From Actinomadura litoris (GTDB lineage Bacteria > Actinomycetota > Actinomycetes > Streptosporangiales > Streptosporangiaceae), in NCBI RefSeq assembly GCF_009733595.1, contig NZ_WOFH01000004.1, positions 1 to 64,000 on the forward strand: a stretch of DNA of 64,000 nt, read 5' to 3'. Shown in pieces: positions 24,973-33,466 of this stretch; position 1 is the first letter of the stretch, and each line of letters starts with the position of its first letter. The position numbers and the translations under genes were made by a program. A model generated the notes under the pieces. The model ran no database searches, was not told the origin of the DNA, and saw only the letters and a program-made list of their open reading frames with translations.

Positions 24973-25873
24973 CGCCGCGCTCGCGCTTGAACGCGGTGCT
25001 GAGCGCGAACGCGTTGCCGTAGCCGACCTGCCGCGCGACCGACTCCAGCGTCGCCTCGCTCTCGCGCAGCAGGTCGGCCGCCTGGGCGAGGCGGACGCCG
25101 GTCAGGTACGCCATCGGCGGCTCGCCCACCAGCTTCCCGAACCGCTGCGCGAGCGCCGCCCGGGACACCCCGACCCGGGCGGCGAGGTCCGCGACCGTCC
25201 ACGGGTGCGACAGGTCGTCGTGCAGCAGCCGCAGCGCCGGGCCGACCACCGCGTCGCCGTGCGCCCGGTACCAGCCGGGCTTCTCGGCGCGCGGCCGCGA
25301 GAACCACGCGCGCAGCGTCCCGATGAGCAGCAGGTCCAGCAGCCGGTCGAGGACGACCTCCTGGCCCGGCTCGTCCCTGCCGATCTCCTCGCCGAGCAGC
25401 CCCACCAGCGGCGACTCCCACGTGTCGCCCCGCACGACCGCGAGCGCCGGGAGCGCCGCCAGCAGCCGCTGGGTGACCGCGCCCCGCATCTGGTAGGTGC
25501 CGACCAGCATCTCCGTGCGGCCGTCGGGCGCGTTGCCCCAGGCCCGCACGCCGAGGTCCATCGCCTCCGACAGGCTCGTGCCGTCCGGGGTGGTGCAGTG
25601 CTGGCCCGGGTGGATGACGATCTGCGGCGCGGTGCCGCGATCGTCGGCGACGACGTACGGGGCCGGCCCGCGGATGATCACCACGTCGCCGGGGCGGACG
25701 TGCTCGGGACCGCCCTCGTCGGGGATCACCCACGCCTCGTCGCGGACCATCGCGACCAGCGTCAGCGGCGCCTCGTCCTGGATCCGCACGGACCACGGCG
25801 GGTCGAGCACGCAGCGCAGCATGAACGCACCGCGTGCGCGGGGGCCGTCGAGCAGGTCGGTGAGGGCGTCCAT
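24914..25873 (-). CDS. AraC-family regulator with cupin sensor domain
   Basis: 319 residues from ATG 25873. The N-terminal ~170 residues form a cupin_6-type sensor (MVRDEAWVIPDEGG, HVRPGDVVIIRGPAPYVVAD). The C-terminal ~100 residues are the double HTH of AraC (HPWTVADLAARVGVSRAALA, FGKLVGEPPMAYLTGVRLAQ, VARQVGYGNAFALSTAFKRE). It is divergent from the NmrA-like reductase across 81 bp and most likely activates or represses the reductase/DUF1772 pair, the usual arrangement for this subgroup. Confidence 0.88.
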   Translation of the reverse strand: MDALTDLLDGPRARGAFMLRCVLDPPWSVRIQDEAPLTLVAMVRDEAWVIPDEGGPEHVRPGDVVIIRGPAPYVVADDRGTAPQIVIHPGQHCTTPDGTSLSEAMDLGVRAWGNAPDGRTEMLVGTYQMRGAVTQRLLAALPALAVVRGDTWESPLVGLLGEEIGRDEPGQEVVLDRLLDLLLIGTLRAWFSRPRAEKPGWYRAHGDAVVGPALRLLHDDLSHPWTVADLAARVGVSRAALAQRFGKLVGEPPMAYLTGVRLAQAADLLRESEATLESVARQVGYGNAFALSTAFKRERGVSPQEYRTSPEHRPAAPAR

Positions 25874-25954
25874 GGCGCCAGCGTAGACGCTCGCGTATGC
25901 GGACGAGCTTCTCGACGATGTTCTCGGAGGTCGCACCCCGGTTGACTCTTAGCC

Positions 25955-26833
25955 ATGACGAACAGCGAGAACACCAGCGGAAACACCGGCGAAAACACCA
26001 GCACGGCACCCGTCGAGAGCGGCCTGACGCTCGTCCTCGGCGGCACCGGCAAGACCGGGCGGCGCGTCGTCGAGCGCCTTGAGGCCCTGGACGTCCCGGT
26101 GCGGATGGGCTCCCGCTCGGCGGCCCCGGCCTTCGACTGGGAGGACGGCTCCACCTGGGCGCCCGTCCTGCGCGGCGTCGAGCGCGTCTACCTCGTCTTC
26201 TACCCCGACCTCGCGGTCCCCGGCGCGCCCGACGCGATCCGCGGGTTCACGGCGGCGGCGGTCGAGGCCGGGGTCCGGCGGGTGGTCCTGCTCTCCGGCC
26301 GGGGCGAGGACGAGGCGCAGGCCTGCGAGCGGATCGTCCAGGACTCGGGCCTGGAGTGGACGATCGTCCGGTCGAGCTGGTTCGCGCAGAACTTCAGCGA
26401 GGACTACCTGCTGGAGCCGGTCCAGGCGGGCGAGGTCGTGCTGCCGGCGGGGGAGGTGCCCGAGCCGTTCGTCCACCTGGACGACGTCGCGGACGTGGCG
26501 GTCGCGGCGCTCACCCGGGACGGGCACCACGGCGAGGTCTACGAGGTGACCGGCCCCCGGGCGCTCACCTTCGGCGAGGCGGTCGCCGAGATCGGACGCG
26601 CGGCCGGGCGCGAGGTCGCCTACGTGCCGGTGAGCACCGACGACTACGCCGCCGCGCTCACCGAGCACGGCCTCCCGGCCGAGGTGGTCGCTTTTCTGAC
26701 CTACCTTTTCTCGACGGTTCTGGACGGCCGGAACACCCCCACCGCCGACGGTGTGCGGCGGGCCCTCGGGCGCGAGCCCCGGGACTTCGCCGAGTACGCC
26801 GCCGAGACCGCCGCCAGCGGCATCTGGAACTGA
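25955..26833 (+). CDS. NmrA-like NAD(P)-binding protein
   Basis: 292 residues; atypical SDR with the Rossmann motif LVLGGTGKTGRRVVERL at residues 25-41 and no YxxxK catalytic pair, as in NmrA/HSCARG and quinone-oxidoreductase-like sensors. Middle segment GVRRVVLLSGRGEDEAQ, ERIVQDSGLEWTIVRSSWFA and FVHLDDVADVAVAALT are typical of the family. No clear SD precedes the ATG. It is followed 61 bp later by a DUF1772 gene and divergent from an AraC regulator, so it may be a redox-responsive reductase of that small regulon. Confidence 0.85.
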   Translation: MTNSENTSGNTGENTSTAPVESGLTLVLGGTGKTGRRVVERLEALDVPVRMGSRSAAPAFDWEDGSTWAPVLRGVERVYLVFYPDLAVPGAPDAIRGFTAAAVEAGVRRVVLLSGRGEDEAQACERIVQDSGLEWTIVRSSWFAQNFSEDYLLEPVQAGEVVLPAGEVPEPFVHLDDVADVAVAALTRDGHHGEVYEVTGPRALTFGEAVAEIGRAAGREVAYVPVSTDDYAAALTEHGLPAEVVAFLTYLFSTVLDGRNTPTADGVRRALGREPRDFAEYAAETAASGIWN

Positions 26834-26894
26834 CCCCCGCCGGAACCGAACCCCCGGACCTGAACCCCACCCCGAACGAACCAACGGAGCGACC

Positions 26895-27398
26895 ATGAAA
26901 TTCTCCCTCACGGCGGCCTCGGCGGCCCTGTCCATCCTGATGGCCTCCGGGATGGCCGGCGCGTTCTTCGTCTTCTCCTGCGGCGTGATGCCGGGCCTGA
27001 ACGCCGCCAGGCCGTCCTCGGCGATCAACGCGATGCAGACGATCAACCAGAAGATCCAGAACCCGCTGTTCGTCGGCGCGTTCATGCTGCTGCCCGTCCT
27101 CGCGGTCGTCGCGGGGGTCCTGCTGATGTCGCTCGGGCAGAAGTCGGCGGCGATCCTGTTCTTCGCGGCCGCCGCCGTCTACGTCGTCGGCGCGCTGGTG
27201 CCGAGCTTCGCGGTGAACATCCCGATGAACAACGACCTGGACGCCGTCAGGATCCCGTCCGGGACCCGCGAGGCCGCCGAGATCTGGTCGGACTACTCCG
27301 GGCGCTGGACGGCCTGGAACACCGTCCGCGCCGTGTTCAGCTGGGCGAGCCTCCTCCTGATGGGCGCCGGGGCCTATGTCTGGGGCAAGGGCGCATGA
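26895..27398 (+). CDS. DUF1772 (anthrone oxygenase-like) membrane protein
   Basis: 167 residues, four TM segments (LSILMASGMAGAFFVFSCGVM, PLFVGAFMLLPVLAVVAGVL, ILFFAAAAVYVVGALV, VFSWASLLLMGAGAYVWG). The central NINxxxN-like FAVNIPMNNDLDAV and the WSDYSGRWTAWNTVR segment are hallmarks of DUF1772. Fungal members oxidise anthrones; bacterial roles are mostly undefined. Probably cotranscribed with the NmrA-like gene. A hairpin overlapping the convergent gene's stop follows. Confidence 0.82.
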   Translation: MKFSLTAASAALSILMASGMAGAFFVFSCGVMPGLNAARPSSAINAMQTINQKIQNPLFVGAFMLLPVLAVVAGVLLMSLGQKSAAILFFAAAAVYVVGALVPSFAVNIPMNNDLDAVRIPSGTREAAEIWSDYSGRWTAWNTVRAVFSWASLLLMGAGAYVWGKGA

Positions 27399-27408
27399 TC
27401 CGCGCGGG

Positions 27409-27438
27409 AGCCTGGCGTCACACCAGTGGCGCCAGGCT
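27409..27438. terminator. hairpin between convergent DUF1772 and nickel-exporter genes
   Basis: Perfect 9-bp arms AGCCTGGCG (27409-27417) / CGCCAGGCT (27430-27438) with a 12-nt loop, overlapping the last codons of the minus-strand gene. Likely bidirectional terminator. Confidence 0.55.
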
Positions 27439-28773
27439 TCGCGCTGTCAGCCCCACCCCCAGCAGCACGACCAGCGCCGCCGTCACGACGGGCAGCAGGC
27501 GCGGCGCGAGGACCGGCAGCGGCGGCAGCCGCCGCGCCAGCAGCCGCCCCGTCCCGGTGACCAGCATCCCGACCGCCACCAGCATGAGCGCCAGCCCCGC
27601 CCCGTAGGCGAGGACGAGCAGCACCCCGAACCAGGCGTGCCCCAGCGCGTGCGCGCCGAGCAGCACGACGACCGCGGACGGGCTGGGCATCAGCCCTCCG
27701 GCGAACCCCACCAGCACCATCCCCCGCCTTCCCCCCTCATGCCCGTGCCCGTGGCCGTGCCCGTGCCCATGTCCGTGTCCGTGCCCATGTCCGTGGTGGC
27801 GCGGGCGGCGCAGGGCGCGCCGCAGGAGCGAGACACCGGCCGCCACGACGAGGGCTCCGGCCCCCGCGCCGAGCCACGGCAGCAGCTGCGGCGCCCCGAG
27901 GGACGCGCCGGTCGCCGCGAGCAGGCCCAGCGCGAGGACCCCGGCGGTGTGTGTGACCGTGACCGTGAGCCCCAGGGCCAGCACGTCCCGGCGGGAGCGG
28001 CGGCCCTGCCCGGCGGCCTGCGCCGCCATGATCGTCTTGCCGTGGCCGGGCGCGAGCGCGTGCGCGGCCCCGAGGACGACGGCCGCGAGCAGCGCGAACA
28101 CGGCGAAGCCCGGGGTGAGGCGGTGGCGCGCGACCAGGCCGGTGTAGGCGCGGGTGAGCGGGTCGGCGCCGCGTCCCGCGACCCCGGGCCCGGCGGCCGC
28201 GGGCGCGGACGCGGGCAGCGGCGGGCCCCCCGGCCGCACCTCGGCCGTCGCCGCGCGGCGGTCCGACGGCGAGCCGAGAAGGTCGCGCGGGTAGCGGGTC
28301 AGCCGCGCCGTCGGCGACTCGCGCGGCACGTCCGACGAGGTCAGCGTCATGCGGTCGCCCACCGCCGTCACCTCGCGCCAGCCGGGGCGGCCCCCGTCGC
28401 CGGTGTCGCGGAACCCGAGCCTGCTGCCGCCGAACGGCGCGCTGACCGCGCACTCCAGCCGCAGCGTCCGCAGCCCCGCCTGCCCGGGCCGCGCGGACGC
28501 CGACGCCGCGCGGACCACCGCCGCGACCGGCCGCCCGTCCGCGGTGATCCGGAACGCCGCCGCCGAGCGCGCGCACTCGCTCCGGGCCCAGCCGCGCAGG
28601 TCCGTGCTCCCGTGCAGGACCTGCGTCGCCGGGATCTCCGCCAGATCCTGGACGTGGTCGATCCGCAGCTCGTGCGGCGCGACGACCAGCCCGTCGTAGC
28701 GGTTCACCGAGAAGTTGCCCAGCGGATGCCCCGCCGGCGCGGCGAGCCCGGCCGCGAGGACGAGCGCGATCAC
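27418..28773 (-). CDS. RcnA/NicO-type nickel/cobalt transporter with large N-terminal domain
   Basis: 451 residues from GTG 28773, overlapping the TPR gene by GTGA. Residues 1-~200: signal-like start (ALVLAAGLAAPAGHPLGNFSV) and an extracytoplasmic beta-rich domain, as in several membrane-bound HupE/NicO relatives. Residues ~220-451: six TM segments with the RcnA-type metal motif AHALAPGHGKTIMAA (237-251), TVTVTHTAGVLALG, and a second motif GGLMPSPSAVVVLLGAHALG. A cytosolic His loop (326-345, mostly His-Gly repeats) sits between TM3 and TM4, as in RcnA. Likely role: Ni/Co (or other divalent metal) movement across the membrane, probably efflux. Last gene of the ECF sigma-DUF4331-TPR cluster. 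Confidence 0.85.
   Translation of the reverse strand: MIALVLAAGLAAPAGHPLGNFSVNRYDGLVVAPHELRIDHVQDLAEIPATQVLHGSTDLRGWARSECARSAAAFRITADGRPVAAVVRAASASARPGQAGLRTLRLECAVSAPFGGSRLGFRDTGDGGRPGWREVTAVGDRMTLTSSDVPRESPTARLTRYPRDLLGSPSDRRAATAEVRPGGPPLPASAPAAAGPGVAGRGADPLTRAYTGLVARHRLTPGFAVFALLAAVVLGAAHALAPGHGKTIMAAQAAGQGRRSRRDVLALGLTVTVTHTAGVLALGLLAATGASLGAPQLLPWLGAGAGALVVAAGVSLLRRALRRPRHHGHGHGHGHGHGHGHGHGHEGGRRGMVLVGFAGGLMPSPSAVVVLLGAHALGHAWFGVLLVLAYGAGLALMLVAVGMLVTGTGRLLARRLPPLPVLAPRLLPVVTAALVVLLGVGLTARSLAPLV
27739..27798 (-). repeat. His-Gly codon repeat in the transporter loop
   Basis: Twenty codons encoding residues 326-345 (HH then alternating Gly and His) give a short-period GC-rich tandem repeat in the DNA. 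Likely metal-binding loop; also a site where repeat number may vary between strains. Confidence 0.85.
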
Positions 28774-30095
28774 GGGGCGCCCCCGAGGGAGGCGAGCGCG
28801 GCGCGGGCGCGGGGCGCGTGCAGCGGCGAGAAGGACGGGTTGAGTCGCAGCGCCGCCCCGAGGTCGCGGCGCGCCGGCGCCCGCTGCCCGAGCGACCGCT
28901 CGATCATGCCCCGGTGGTAGAGGAACGCGGCGTTGCGGTACCCCGTCGCGGCGGCCCGCCGGGCGTAGCCGAGGGCCTCGGCGTCGCGCCCGGCGGCGTG
29001 CAGGGCCCAGCCGAGGGCGTCGGCGACGTGGACGCTGCGGCGCCGCCCCCACTCGGCCCGCGCCGCGCGCACCGCCTTCGCCGGGTCGCCGTGGTCGGCC
29101 TCGAACAGCGCCGTCTCCAGGTCGGGCGTGACCCCGTTCGCCCAGGCGAGCGCGCCCCACGCCGAGGCGGCCGCGTACTGGGGGGCGGCCTCGTCCCGGC
29201 GCCCCGCGGACTCGCGCAGCTCGCCGAGCCAGGTCAGCCGCGCGGGTAGCGGGGACCGGGCGACCAGGGCCTCCTGGTCGCGCGCCGCCCCGGCGAGGTC
29301 GCCGGTCGCCGCCCGCACCCGGGCCCGCCCGTCCAGCGCGCCGAGGTCGGTCGGGTCGGCGCGGAGCGCGGCGGCGAACTCGCGTCCGGCGGCGCGCGCG
29401 TCGCCGCCGTTCCAGGCGAGGTCGCCGAGCTGCGTCCGGACGTAGGCGATGTCGCCCCGGTCGGTCGCCGAGGCCGCCGCGAGCCGCAGCACGCGCCGCG
29501 CCTCGCCCGTCCGGCCGTGGAGTTCGCGGACGTAGGCGAGCCGGGTGAACACCGGGATGCCCGGCGCGGTCGCGTCGGCGTGCTCGGCGGCCTTCAGCGC
29601 GTCCGGGTAGCGGCCCAGCTCGACCAGCGCGTCCACCCGCACGGCCAGTGCGCGCGCCCCGTAGGGGTTGACGGCCAGGGCGCGGTCGGCCTCCGCCAGC
29701 GCCGTGGGGAAGTCGTGCCGGGCGGCGGCGAGCGCGGCGCGTCCGGCGAGGGCGGCGTCGTTGCCGTCCGGACGTAAGCGCAGCGAGCGGTCCAGGGCGT
29801 CGGACGCCTCCGGGTAGAGGGACGGGTCGGCGGTGACCCGCGCCCGCTCCACGTAGCCCAGCCCGAGCGCCGCCCAGCTGGACGCGTCGCGCGGCTGCTC
29901 GCGCAGGTGCCGCTGGAGCCGGGCGATCGAGCCGGCGAGCGTCGCGGCGGGCGCCCCGGCCGCGACCGGCCCGGCCTGGGCGCCCGCCGCGGGGGCCGGG
30001 CGTTGGATCCGGATCGCCGCGCCCGCGGTGAGGCCGGCGGCCAGCGCCGCCACCAGCCCGACCGGAAGCAGGCGCCGCGTGAGTGCGTGTGTCAT
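28770..30095 (-). CDS. membrane-anchored or secreted TPR protein
   Basis: 441 residues from ATG 30095 with AAGGAG upstream. Residues 1-~28 are a signal peptide or N-terminal anchor (RRLLPVGLVAALAAGLTAGAA). The rest is made of TPR helices: DASSWAALGLGYVERARVTA, YPEASDALDRSLRLRPDG, FPTALAEADRALAVNPYG, YPDALKAAEHADATAPG, down to GQRAPARRDLGAALRLNP. Around eight repeats, so a protein-binding scaffold outside the membrane. It lies between DUF4331 (71 bp upstream) and the nickel transporter (4-bp overlap), which suggests it holds the DUF4331 protein and transporter together; this is inference from operon order. Confidence 0.85.
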   Translation of the reverse strand: MTHALTRRLLPVGLVAALAAGLTAGAAIRIQRPAPAAGAQAGPVAAGAPAATLAGSIARLQRHLREQPRDASSWAALGLGYVERARVTADPSLYPEASDALDRSLRLRPDGNDAALAGRAALAAARHDFPTALAEADRALAVNPYGARALAVRVDALVELGRYPDALKAAEHADATAPGIPVFTRLAYVRELHGRTGEARRVLRLAAASATDRGDIAYVRTQLGDLAWNGGDARAAGREFAAALRADPTDLGALDGRARVRAATGDLAGAARDQEALVARSPLPARLTWLGELRESAGRRDEAAPQYAAASAWGALAWANGVTPDLETALFEADHGDPAKAVRAARAEWGRRRSVHVADALGWALHAAGRDAEALGYARRAAATGYRNAAFLYHRGMIERSLGQRAPARRDLGAALRLNPSFSPLHAPRARAALASLGGAP

Positions 30096-30166
30096 GAGAG
30101 CTCCTTGGGGTGCCCCGGAGGGCCCGGCCGGTGCGGGGGAGCGGCCGGGCCTTGCGATCCGGTGCG

Positions 30167-31672
30167 TCAGAGGACGGGGCCCCGGCGGCGCCGGAACCAC
30201 AGCGTGCCGCCCCCGACCAGGAACGCCGCACCGACGCCGAGCGCGAGGACCGGGACGATCGGCGCGCCGTCGCCGCCGGTGTGCTCGGTGCCCGCGGCGG
30301 GCGCGGCGTCGAGGCCGGCGGACGCCTTGCGCACGCTCTCCTGCCGCGGCGCCTTCTGCACGGTGGACCCGGACGTCGGCAGCGCCACGTACGGGAACGC
30401 CTTGTCGAGCGGCACGTCGTTCGCGTCGACCCGGTCACCGAGATCGGTCTTGCGGCCGAGCAGCTCGCCCTCCACGACCTGGAGCGAGATGTCGACGGTG
30501 TCGTCGGTGAGCCGGCGCCCGTTCGGATACCCGGCGGCGTCCCCGTCCAGCACGCCGAGCCGCTTGGGGCTCGCCGCGGGCGGGATCGAGGTGTTGAGCC
30601 GCATCAGCTCCGCCGGACGGACGTTCGGCGGCTGGTTGAGCTTCGGCACCCCCGTGAGGAACACCTGCACGAGGTCGTTGCGCGGCGTCGGCGGCGCCGG
30701 GATGTTGTGGACGCCCTCGATCAGCCGCGCCAGCTCGGGGTTCGTGACGTACTGCGCGAACTGCGCGTCGTTCCACGGCACGGACGCGTTGAACCTGTCC
30801 TTGTCCTTCACCGGGACGACCAGCTCGTTCACCAGCGGATTGCCCAGTCGTGACACCTGCGTCCACTCGCCGGCCGCGTTCTGCCGCTGCACCGCCGAGT
30901 ACACCCCGACGATGGGCTGGCCCGGTGTGACGAGCGCCTTCGTCGGGATCTGCAGTGCCACCGACTGGACGTCGTAGCCGCGCAGCGTGTCATTGCCGAC
31001 CTCCTTCAGGTTCGCGCCGTACAGCAGGTCGAAGACGCGCAGGTCGAGGAAGAACGGGTCGTCGGCCTGCCCGGCGAACACGCGCGCGCCGTCCGGCAGC
31101 CCCCGGGTCGCCTGCTGGCGCAGCGTCCGGTAGTCGGGCATCGACGCCCGCCCGACGTTGGACGGCGCGACCGGCACGTCGTTCGCCAGCGTGCGCGTGT
31201 CGGTGACCTTCCCGCCCTTGCGCTGGATCAGCGTCAGGTCGTAGGTCTGGCGGAAGTTGAGGTTGGGGTCGTCCAGGCTCCGTACCGGGCCGGTGTTGTA
31301 GAGGAACGTGTTGGGGTTGCGGTAGGAGTCCCGGAAGCTGAACCGGTAGGTGAACTCGGGCAGCGAGTCGCCGTCGTTGTCGACGTTGATCTCGTACCGC
31401 GCGTCCTGGGCGAACTTGTAGAAGTTGGGCCCGCCCGCCGGTTCCTCGAACGGCAGGAAGTTCGCCACCAGCGTCGTGGTGTCGGGCCGGTCCGGGCTGA
31501 CGAACGCGTAGACGTCGGTGTTGTCGTACTGCGGCTGCCCGGAGATGAGCGGCGCCTCCCGGTGGCTGGACGCCGTCGCGGCGCCGGACCCGAGGCCGGA
31601 CAGGCCCCCGGCGGCGAGCGCCGCGCCCACGGTGAGCAGCGCGGCTGCCTTGAGATGATGCGGTAATGACAT
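30167..31672 (-). CDS. DUF4331 secreted, C-terminally membrane-anchored protein
   Basis: 501 residues from ATG 31672 with AGAAGGA upstream. Signal peptide residues 1-~35 (LKAAALLTVGAALAAGG ... TASS), then the family opening SSHREAPLISGQPQYDNTDVYAFVSPD (seen in two adjacent motifs), RYEINVDNDGDSLPEFTYRF, DLRVFDLLYG, and VQVFLTGVPKLNQPPNV. The C-terminus is a linker plus one TM helix (VPVLALGVGAAFLVGGGTLW) and an Arg cluster, so the domain is displayed outside and anchored. DUF4331 proteins have no firmly assigned function; the SHREAP opening with nearby Asp/His suggests metal binding. A sigma factor gene precedes it and a TPR gene follows. Confidence 0.88.
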   Translation of the reverse strand: MSLPHHLKAAALLTVGAALAAGGLSGLGSGAATASSHREAPLISGQPQYDNTDVYAFVSPDRPDTTTLVANFLPFEEPAGGPNFYKFAQDARYEINVDNDGDSLPEFTYRFSFRDSYRNPNTFLYNTGPVRSLDDPNLNFRQTYDLTLIQRKGGKVTDTRTLANDVPVAPSNVGRASMPDYRTLRQQATRGLPDGARVFAGQADDPFFLDLRVFDLLYGANLKEVGNDTLRGYDVQSVALQIPTKALVTPGQPIVGVYSAVQRQNAAGEWTQVSRLGNPLVNELVVPVKDKDRFNASVPWNDAQFAQYVTNPELARLIEGVHNIPAPPTPRNDLVQVFLTGVPKLNQPPNVRPAELMRLNTSIPPAASPKRLGVLDGDAAGYPNGRRLTDDTVDISLQVVEGELLGRKTDLGDRVDANDVPLDKAFPYVALPTSGSTVQKAPRQESVRKASAGLDAAPAAGTEHTGGDGAPIVPVLALGVGAAFLVGGGTLWFRRRRGPVL

Positions 31673-31751
31673 CGCTGAGTCCTTCTCGCGAGTCTGGCGG
31701 CCCCCTTTTCGGTGCCGCTGATAACCCTCGTTCGAACCCGTGCGCCCCTTG

Positions 31752-31779
31752 GATGACCGCCTGGCCACATCGGGTCATC
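31752..31779. promoter_or_regulatory. inverted repeat upstream of the DUF4331 gene
   Basis: GATGACC (31752-31758) and GGTCATC (31773-31779), perfect 7-bp arms with a 14-bp spacer, in the 159-bp gap between the sigma gene stop and the DUF4331 start. May be an operator or a hairpin that attenuates read-through from the sigma gene. Confidence 0.35.
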
Positions 31780-31831
31780 GATCCGGCGTTCCGCCCACCG
31801 CGCGCGTCCAAGGCGCGGCGGCGCGGAATCG

Positions 31832-32422
31832 TCACGGGATGAGGCCCTCGCGTTCCAGCAGCCGGCCGACGCGCGCGAGGGCGCCCCGGATGCGGGACTT
31901 GGCCGTCCCCTCGGGGATGCCGAGGGCGGCGGCCACCTCCCGGTAGGTCATGCCCCGGTAGTAGGCGAGTTCGAGGACGTCGCGCATCGGCGGGGGCAGC
32001 GCGTTCACCGACCGCTTCACCCCGCTGGCCAGTTCCCCGGCGAGGACCGCCTCGTCCGGGCCGGCCGTGTCCGGCGGCTCGGGCGCCTCCTCGGGAGGCC
32101 GGCTCCGCCGCACCTCCCGCCGCACCCAGTCGACCGCGCGGCGGTGGGCGAGCGTCGCCAGCCAGCCGCGCAGCGTCCCGCGCTCGGGGTCGAACGCCAG
32201 CGGGCGCTCCCACAGCCCGGCGAACACCTCCTGCGTGACGTCGCGCGCGGCCTCGTGGTCGCCGGTCACGCGCCGCGCGAGCCCGTGCACCAGCGTCGCG
32301 TACGCGTCGTAGACCTCGCCCAGCGCGGCCTCGTCGCCCGCCGCGAGCCGGGCGCGCAGGTCCTCATCGCCCGGGGGCGCCCGGTCGGGATCGGGGTCGG
32401 ATGCGGGCCCGGGCGCGTCCAC
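31832..32422 (-). CDS. ECF-type RNA polymerase sigma factor
   Basis: 196 residues from GTG 32422. Region 2: EVYDAYATLVHGLARRVTGD, EAARDVTQEVFAGLWERP, GWLATLAHRRAVDWVRRE. Region 4: LPPPMRDVLELAYYRGMTYREVAAALGIPEGTAKSRI (seen as two adjacent motifs). SigK/SigL-like in pattern. Typical partners are anti-sigma factors, but none is encoded next to it; the next gene in the same direction is DUF4331. Divergent from pptH by 207 bp. It probably directs expression of the DUF4331-TPR-transporter genes, either constitutively by level or through an anti-sigma activity not recognisable here. Confidence 0.9.
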   Translation of the reverse strand: MDAPGPASDPDPDRAPPGDEDLRARLAAGDEAALGEVYDAYATLVHGLARRVTGDHEAARDVTQEVFAGLWERPLAFDPERGTLRGWLATLAHRRAVDWVRREVRRSRPPEEAPEPPDTAGPDEAVLAGELASGVKRSVNALPPPMRDVLELAYYRGMTYREVAAALGIPEGTAKSRIRGALARVGRLLEREGLIP

Positions 32423-32629
32423 CGAACCACCACCCGTCGCTGACCGGTCCGGCGTGAATTGTCTCACCCTCGCGTCGGCCGGTACATGACCTCGGGCCCG
32501 GCGGCGGGTGCCGTGAGGTGCGGCGCAGGTCCCGCGCCCGGATGGCCTTGTCCGGCCAGGGGGTCCAGACCCCGGTCCCGGCGGCCTCAGGGGCGCCGGA
32601 TCCGCGCCTCCGCCGCCTACGATCATTGG

Positions 32630-33466
32630 ATGAGCGGTCTGTACGGCATCAGCGACCTGCACGTGGGATTCCCCGACAACCGCGCGTTCGTCGAAGGGCT
32701 GCGGCCGGTTGCGGACGGCGACTGGCTGATCGTGGCCGGGGACGTCGGGGAGCGCTTCGCCGACGTCGAGTGGACGCTGCGCACCCTCGCGGGGCGCTTC
32801 GCCGAGGTGCTCTGGGTGCCCGGCAACCACGAGCTGTGGACGACCAGGGACGACCCGGTGGCGCTGCGCGGCGAGGCCCGCTACCGGCGGCTCGTCGAGA
32901 TGTGCCGCGGGCTCGGCGTGCACACCCCCGAGGACCCGTATCCGGTGTGGGAGGGCGAGGGCGGCCCGCTGACGATCGCGCCGCTGTTCGTCCTGTACGA
33001 CTACACGTTCCGGCCGGACGGCGCGGACACCAAGGAGGAGGCGCTGAAGCTCGCGCACGAGGCGGGCATCGTGTGCACCGACGAGGTCTACCTGCACCCC
33101 GACCCCTACCCCACGCGCGACGCCTGGTGCGACGCGCGGATCGCCTACAGCGAGCGCCGCCTGGCGGAGCTGCCGCCGGGCACCCGGACGGTCCTCGTCA
33201 ACCACTGGCCGCTGATCCGCGAGCCCACCCGCGTCCTGTGGTACCCCGAGTTCGCCCAGTGGTGCGGCAGCGAGCGCACCGCCGACTGGCACGTCCGCTT
33301 CGGCGCGGTCTCCGTCGTGTACGGCCACCTGCACATCCCCCGGACGATCTGGAGCGAGGGCGTCCCCCACGTGGAGGTGTCCGTCGGCTACCCGCGCGAG
33401 TGGCGCAAGCGCGGGGAGGCGCCGCAGGGGCTGCGGCCCGTCCTGCTGGAGGAGGAGGGCTCGTGA
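32630..33466 (+). CDS. pptH: metallophosphoesterase, phosphopantetheinyl hydrolase (PptH-like)
   Basis: 278 residues from ATG 32630. Calcineurin-like fold with all metal motifs: ISDLHVG (Asp9, His11), VAGDVGE (Asp38), PGNHEL (Asn66, His67), LVNHWPL and VYGHLHIPR. The gene overlaps a Sfp-type phosphopantetheinyl transferase by 4 bp (GTGA). In Mycobacterium tuberculosis the same pair is Rv2795c-PptT, where the metallophosphoesterase PptH removes phosphopantetheine from acyl carrier proteins and opposes PptT. The name is transferred on family plus operon structure. In-frame codons upstream of 32630 lack an SD and conservation, so the short form is chosen. Confidence 0.85.
   Translation: MSGLYGISDLHVGFPDNRAFVEGLRPVADGDWLIVAGDVGERFADVEWTLRTLAGRFAEVLWVPGNHELWTTRDDPVALRGEARYRRLVEMCRGLGVHTPEDPYPVWEGEGGPLTIAPLFVLYDYTFRPDGADTKEEALKLAHEAGIVCTDEVYLHPDPYPTRDAWCDARIAYSERRLAELPPGTRTVLVNHWPLIREPTRVLWYPEFAQWCGSERTADWHVRFGAVSVVYGHLHIPRTIWSEGVPHVEVSVGYPREWRKRGEAPQGLRPVLLEEEGS

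Noticed and set aside
27739..27798. CRISPR or minisatellite array
   Set aside because: The periodicity is the His-Gly codon pair within a coding sequence; no spacers.
27418..30438. Very long open frame spanning transporter and TPR genes on the minus strand
   Set aside because: Only the first 451 codons from GTG 28773 look like a protein; the remainder is an out-of-frame shadow of the TPR gene, as its Arg/Gly/Pro-rich translation shows.
31673..32422. Anti-sigma factor gene near the ECF sigma gene
   Set aside because: The 159-bp gap is too small and no neighbouring protein has a ZAS/RskA-like domain; DUF4331 has a single C-terminal TM and no anti-sigma-like cytosolic N-terminus.
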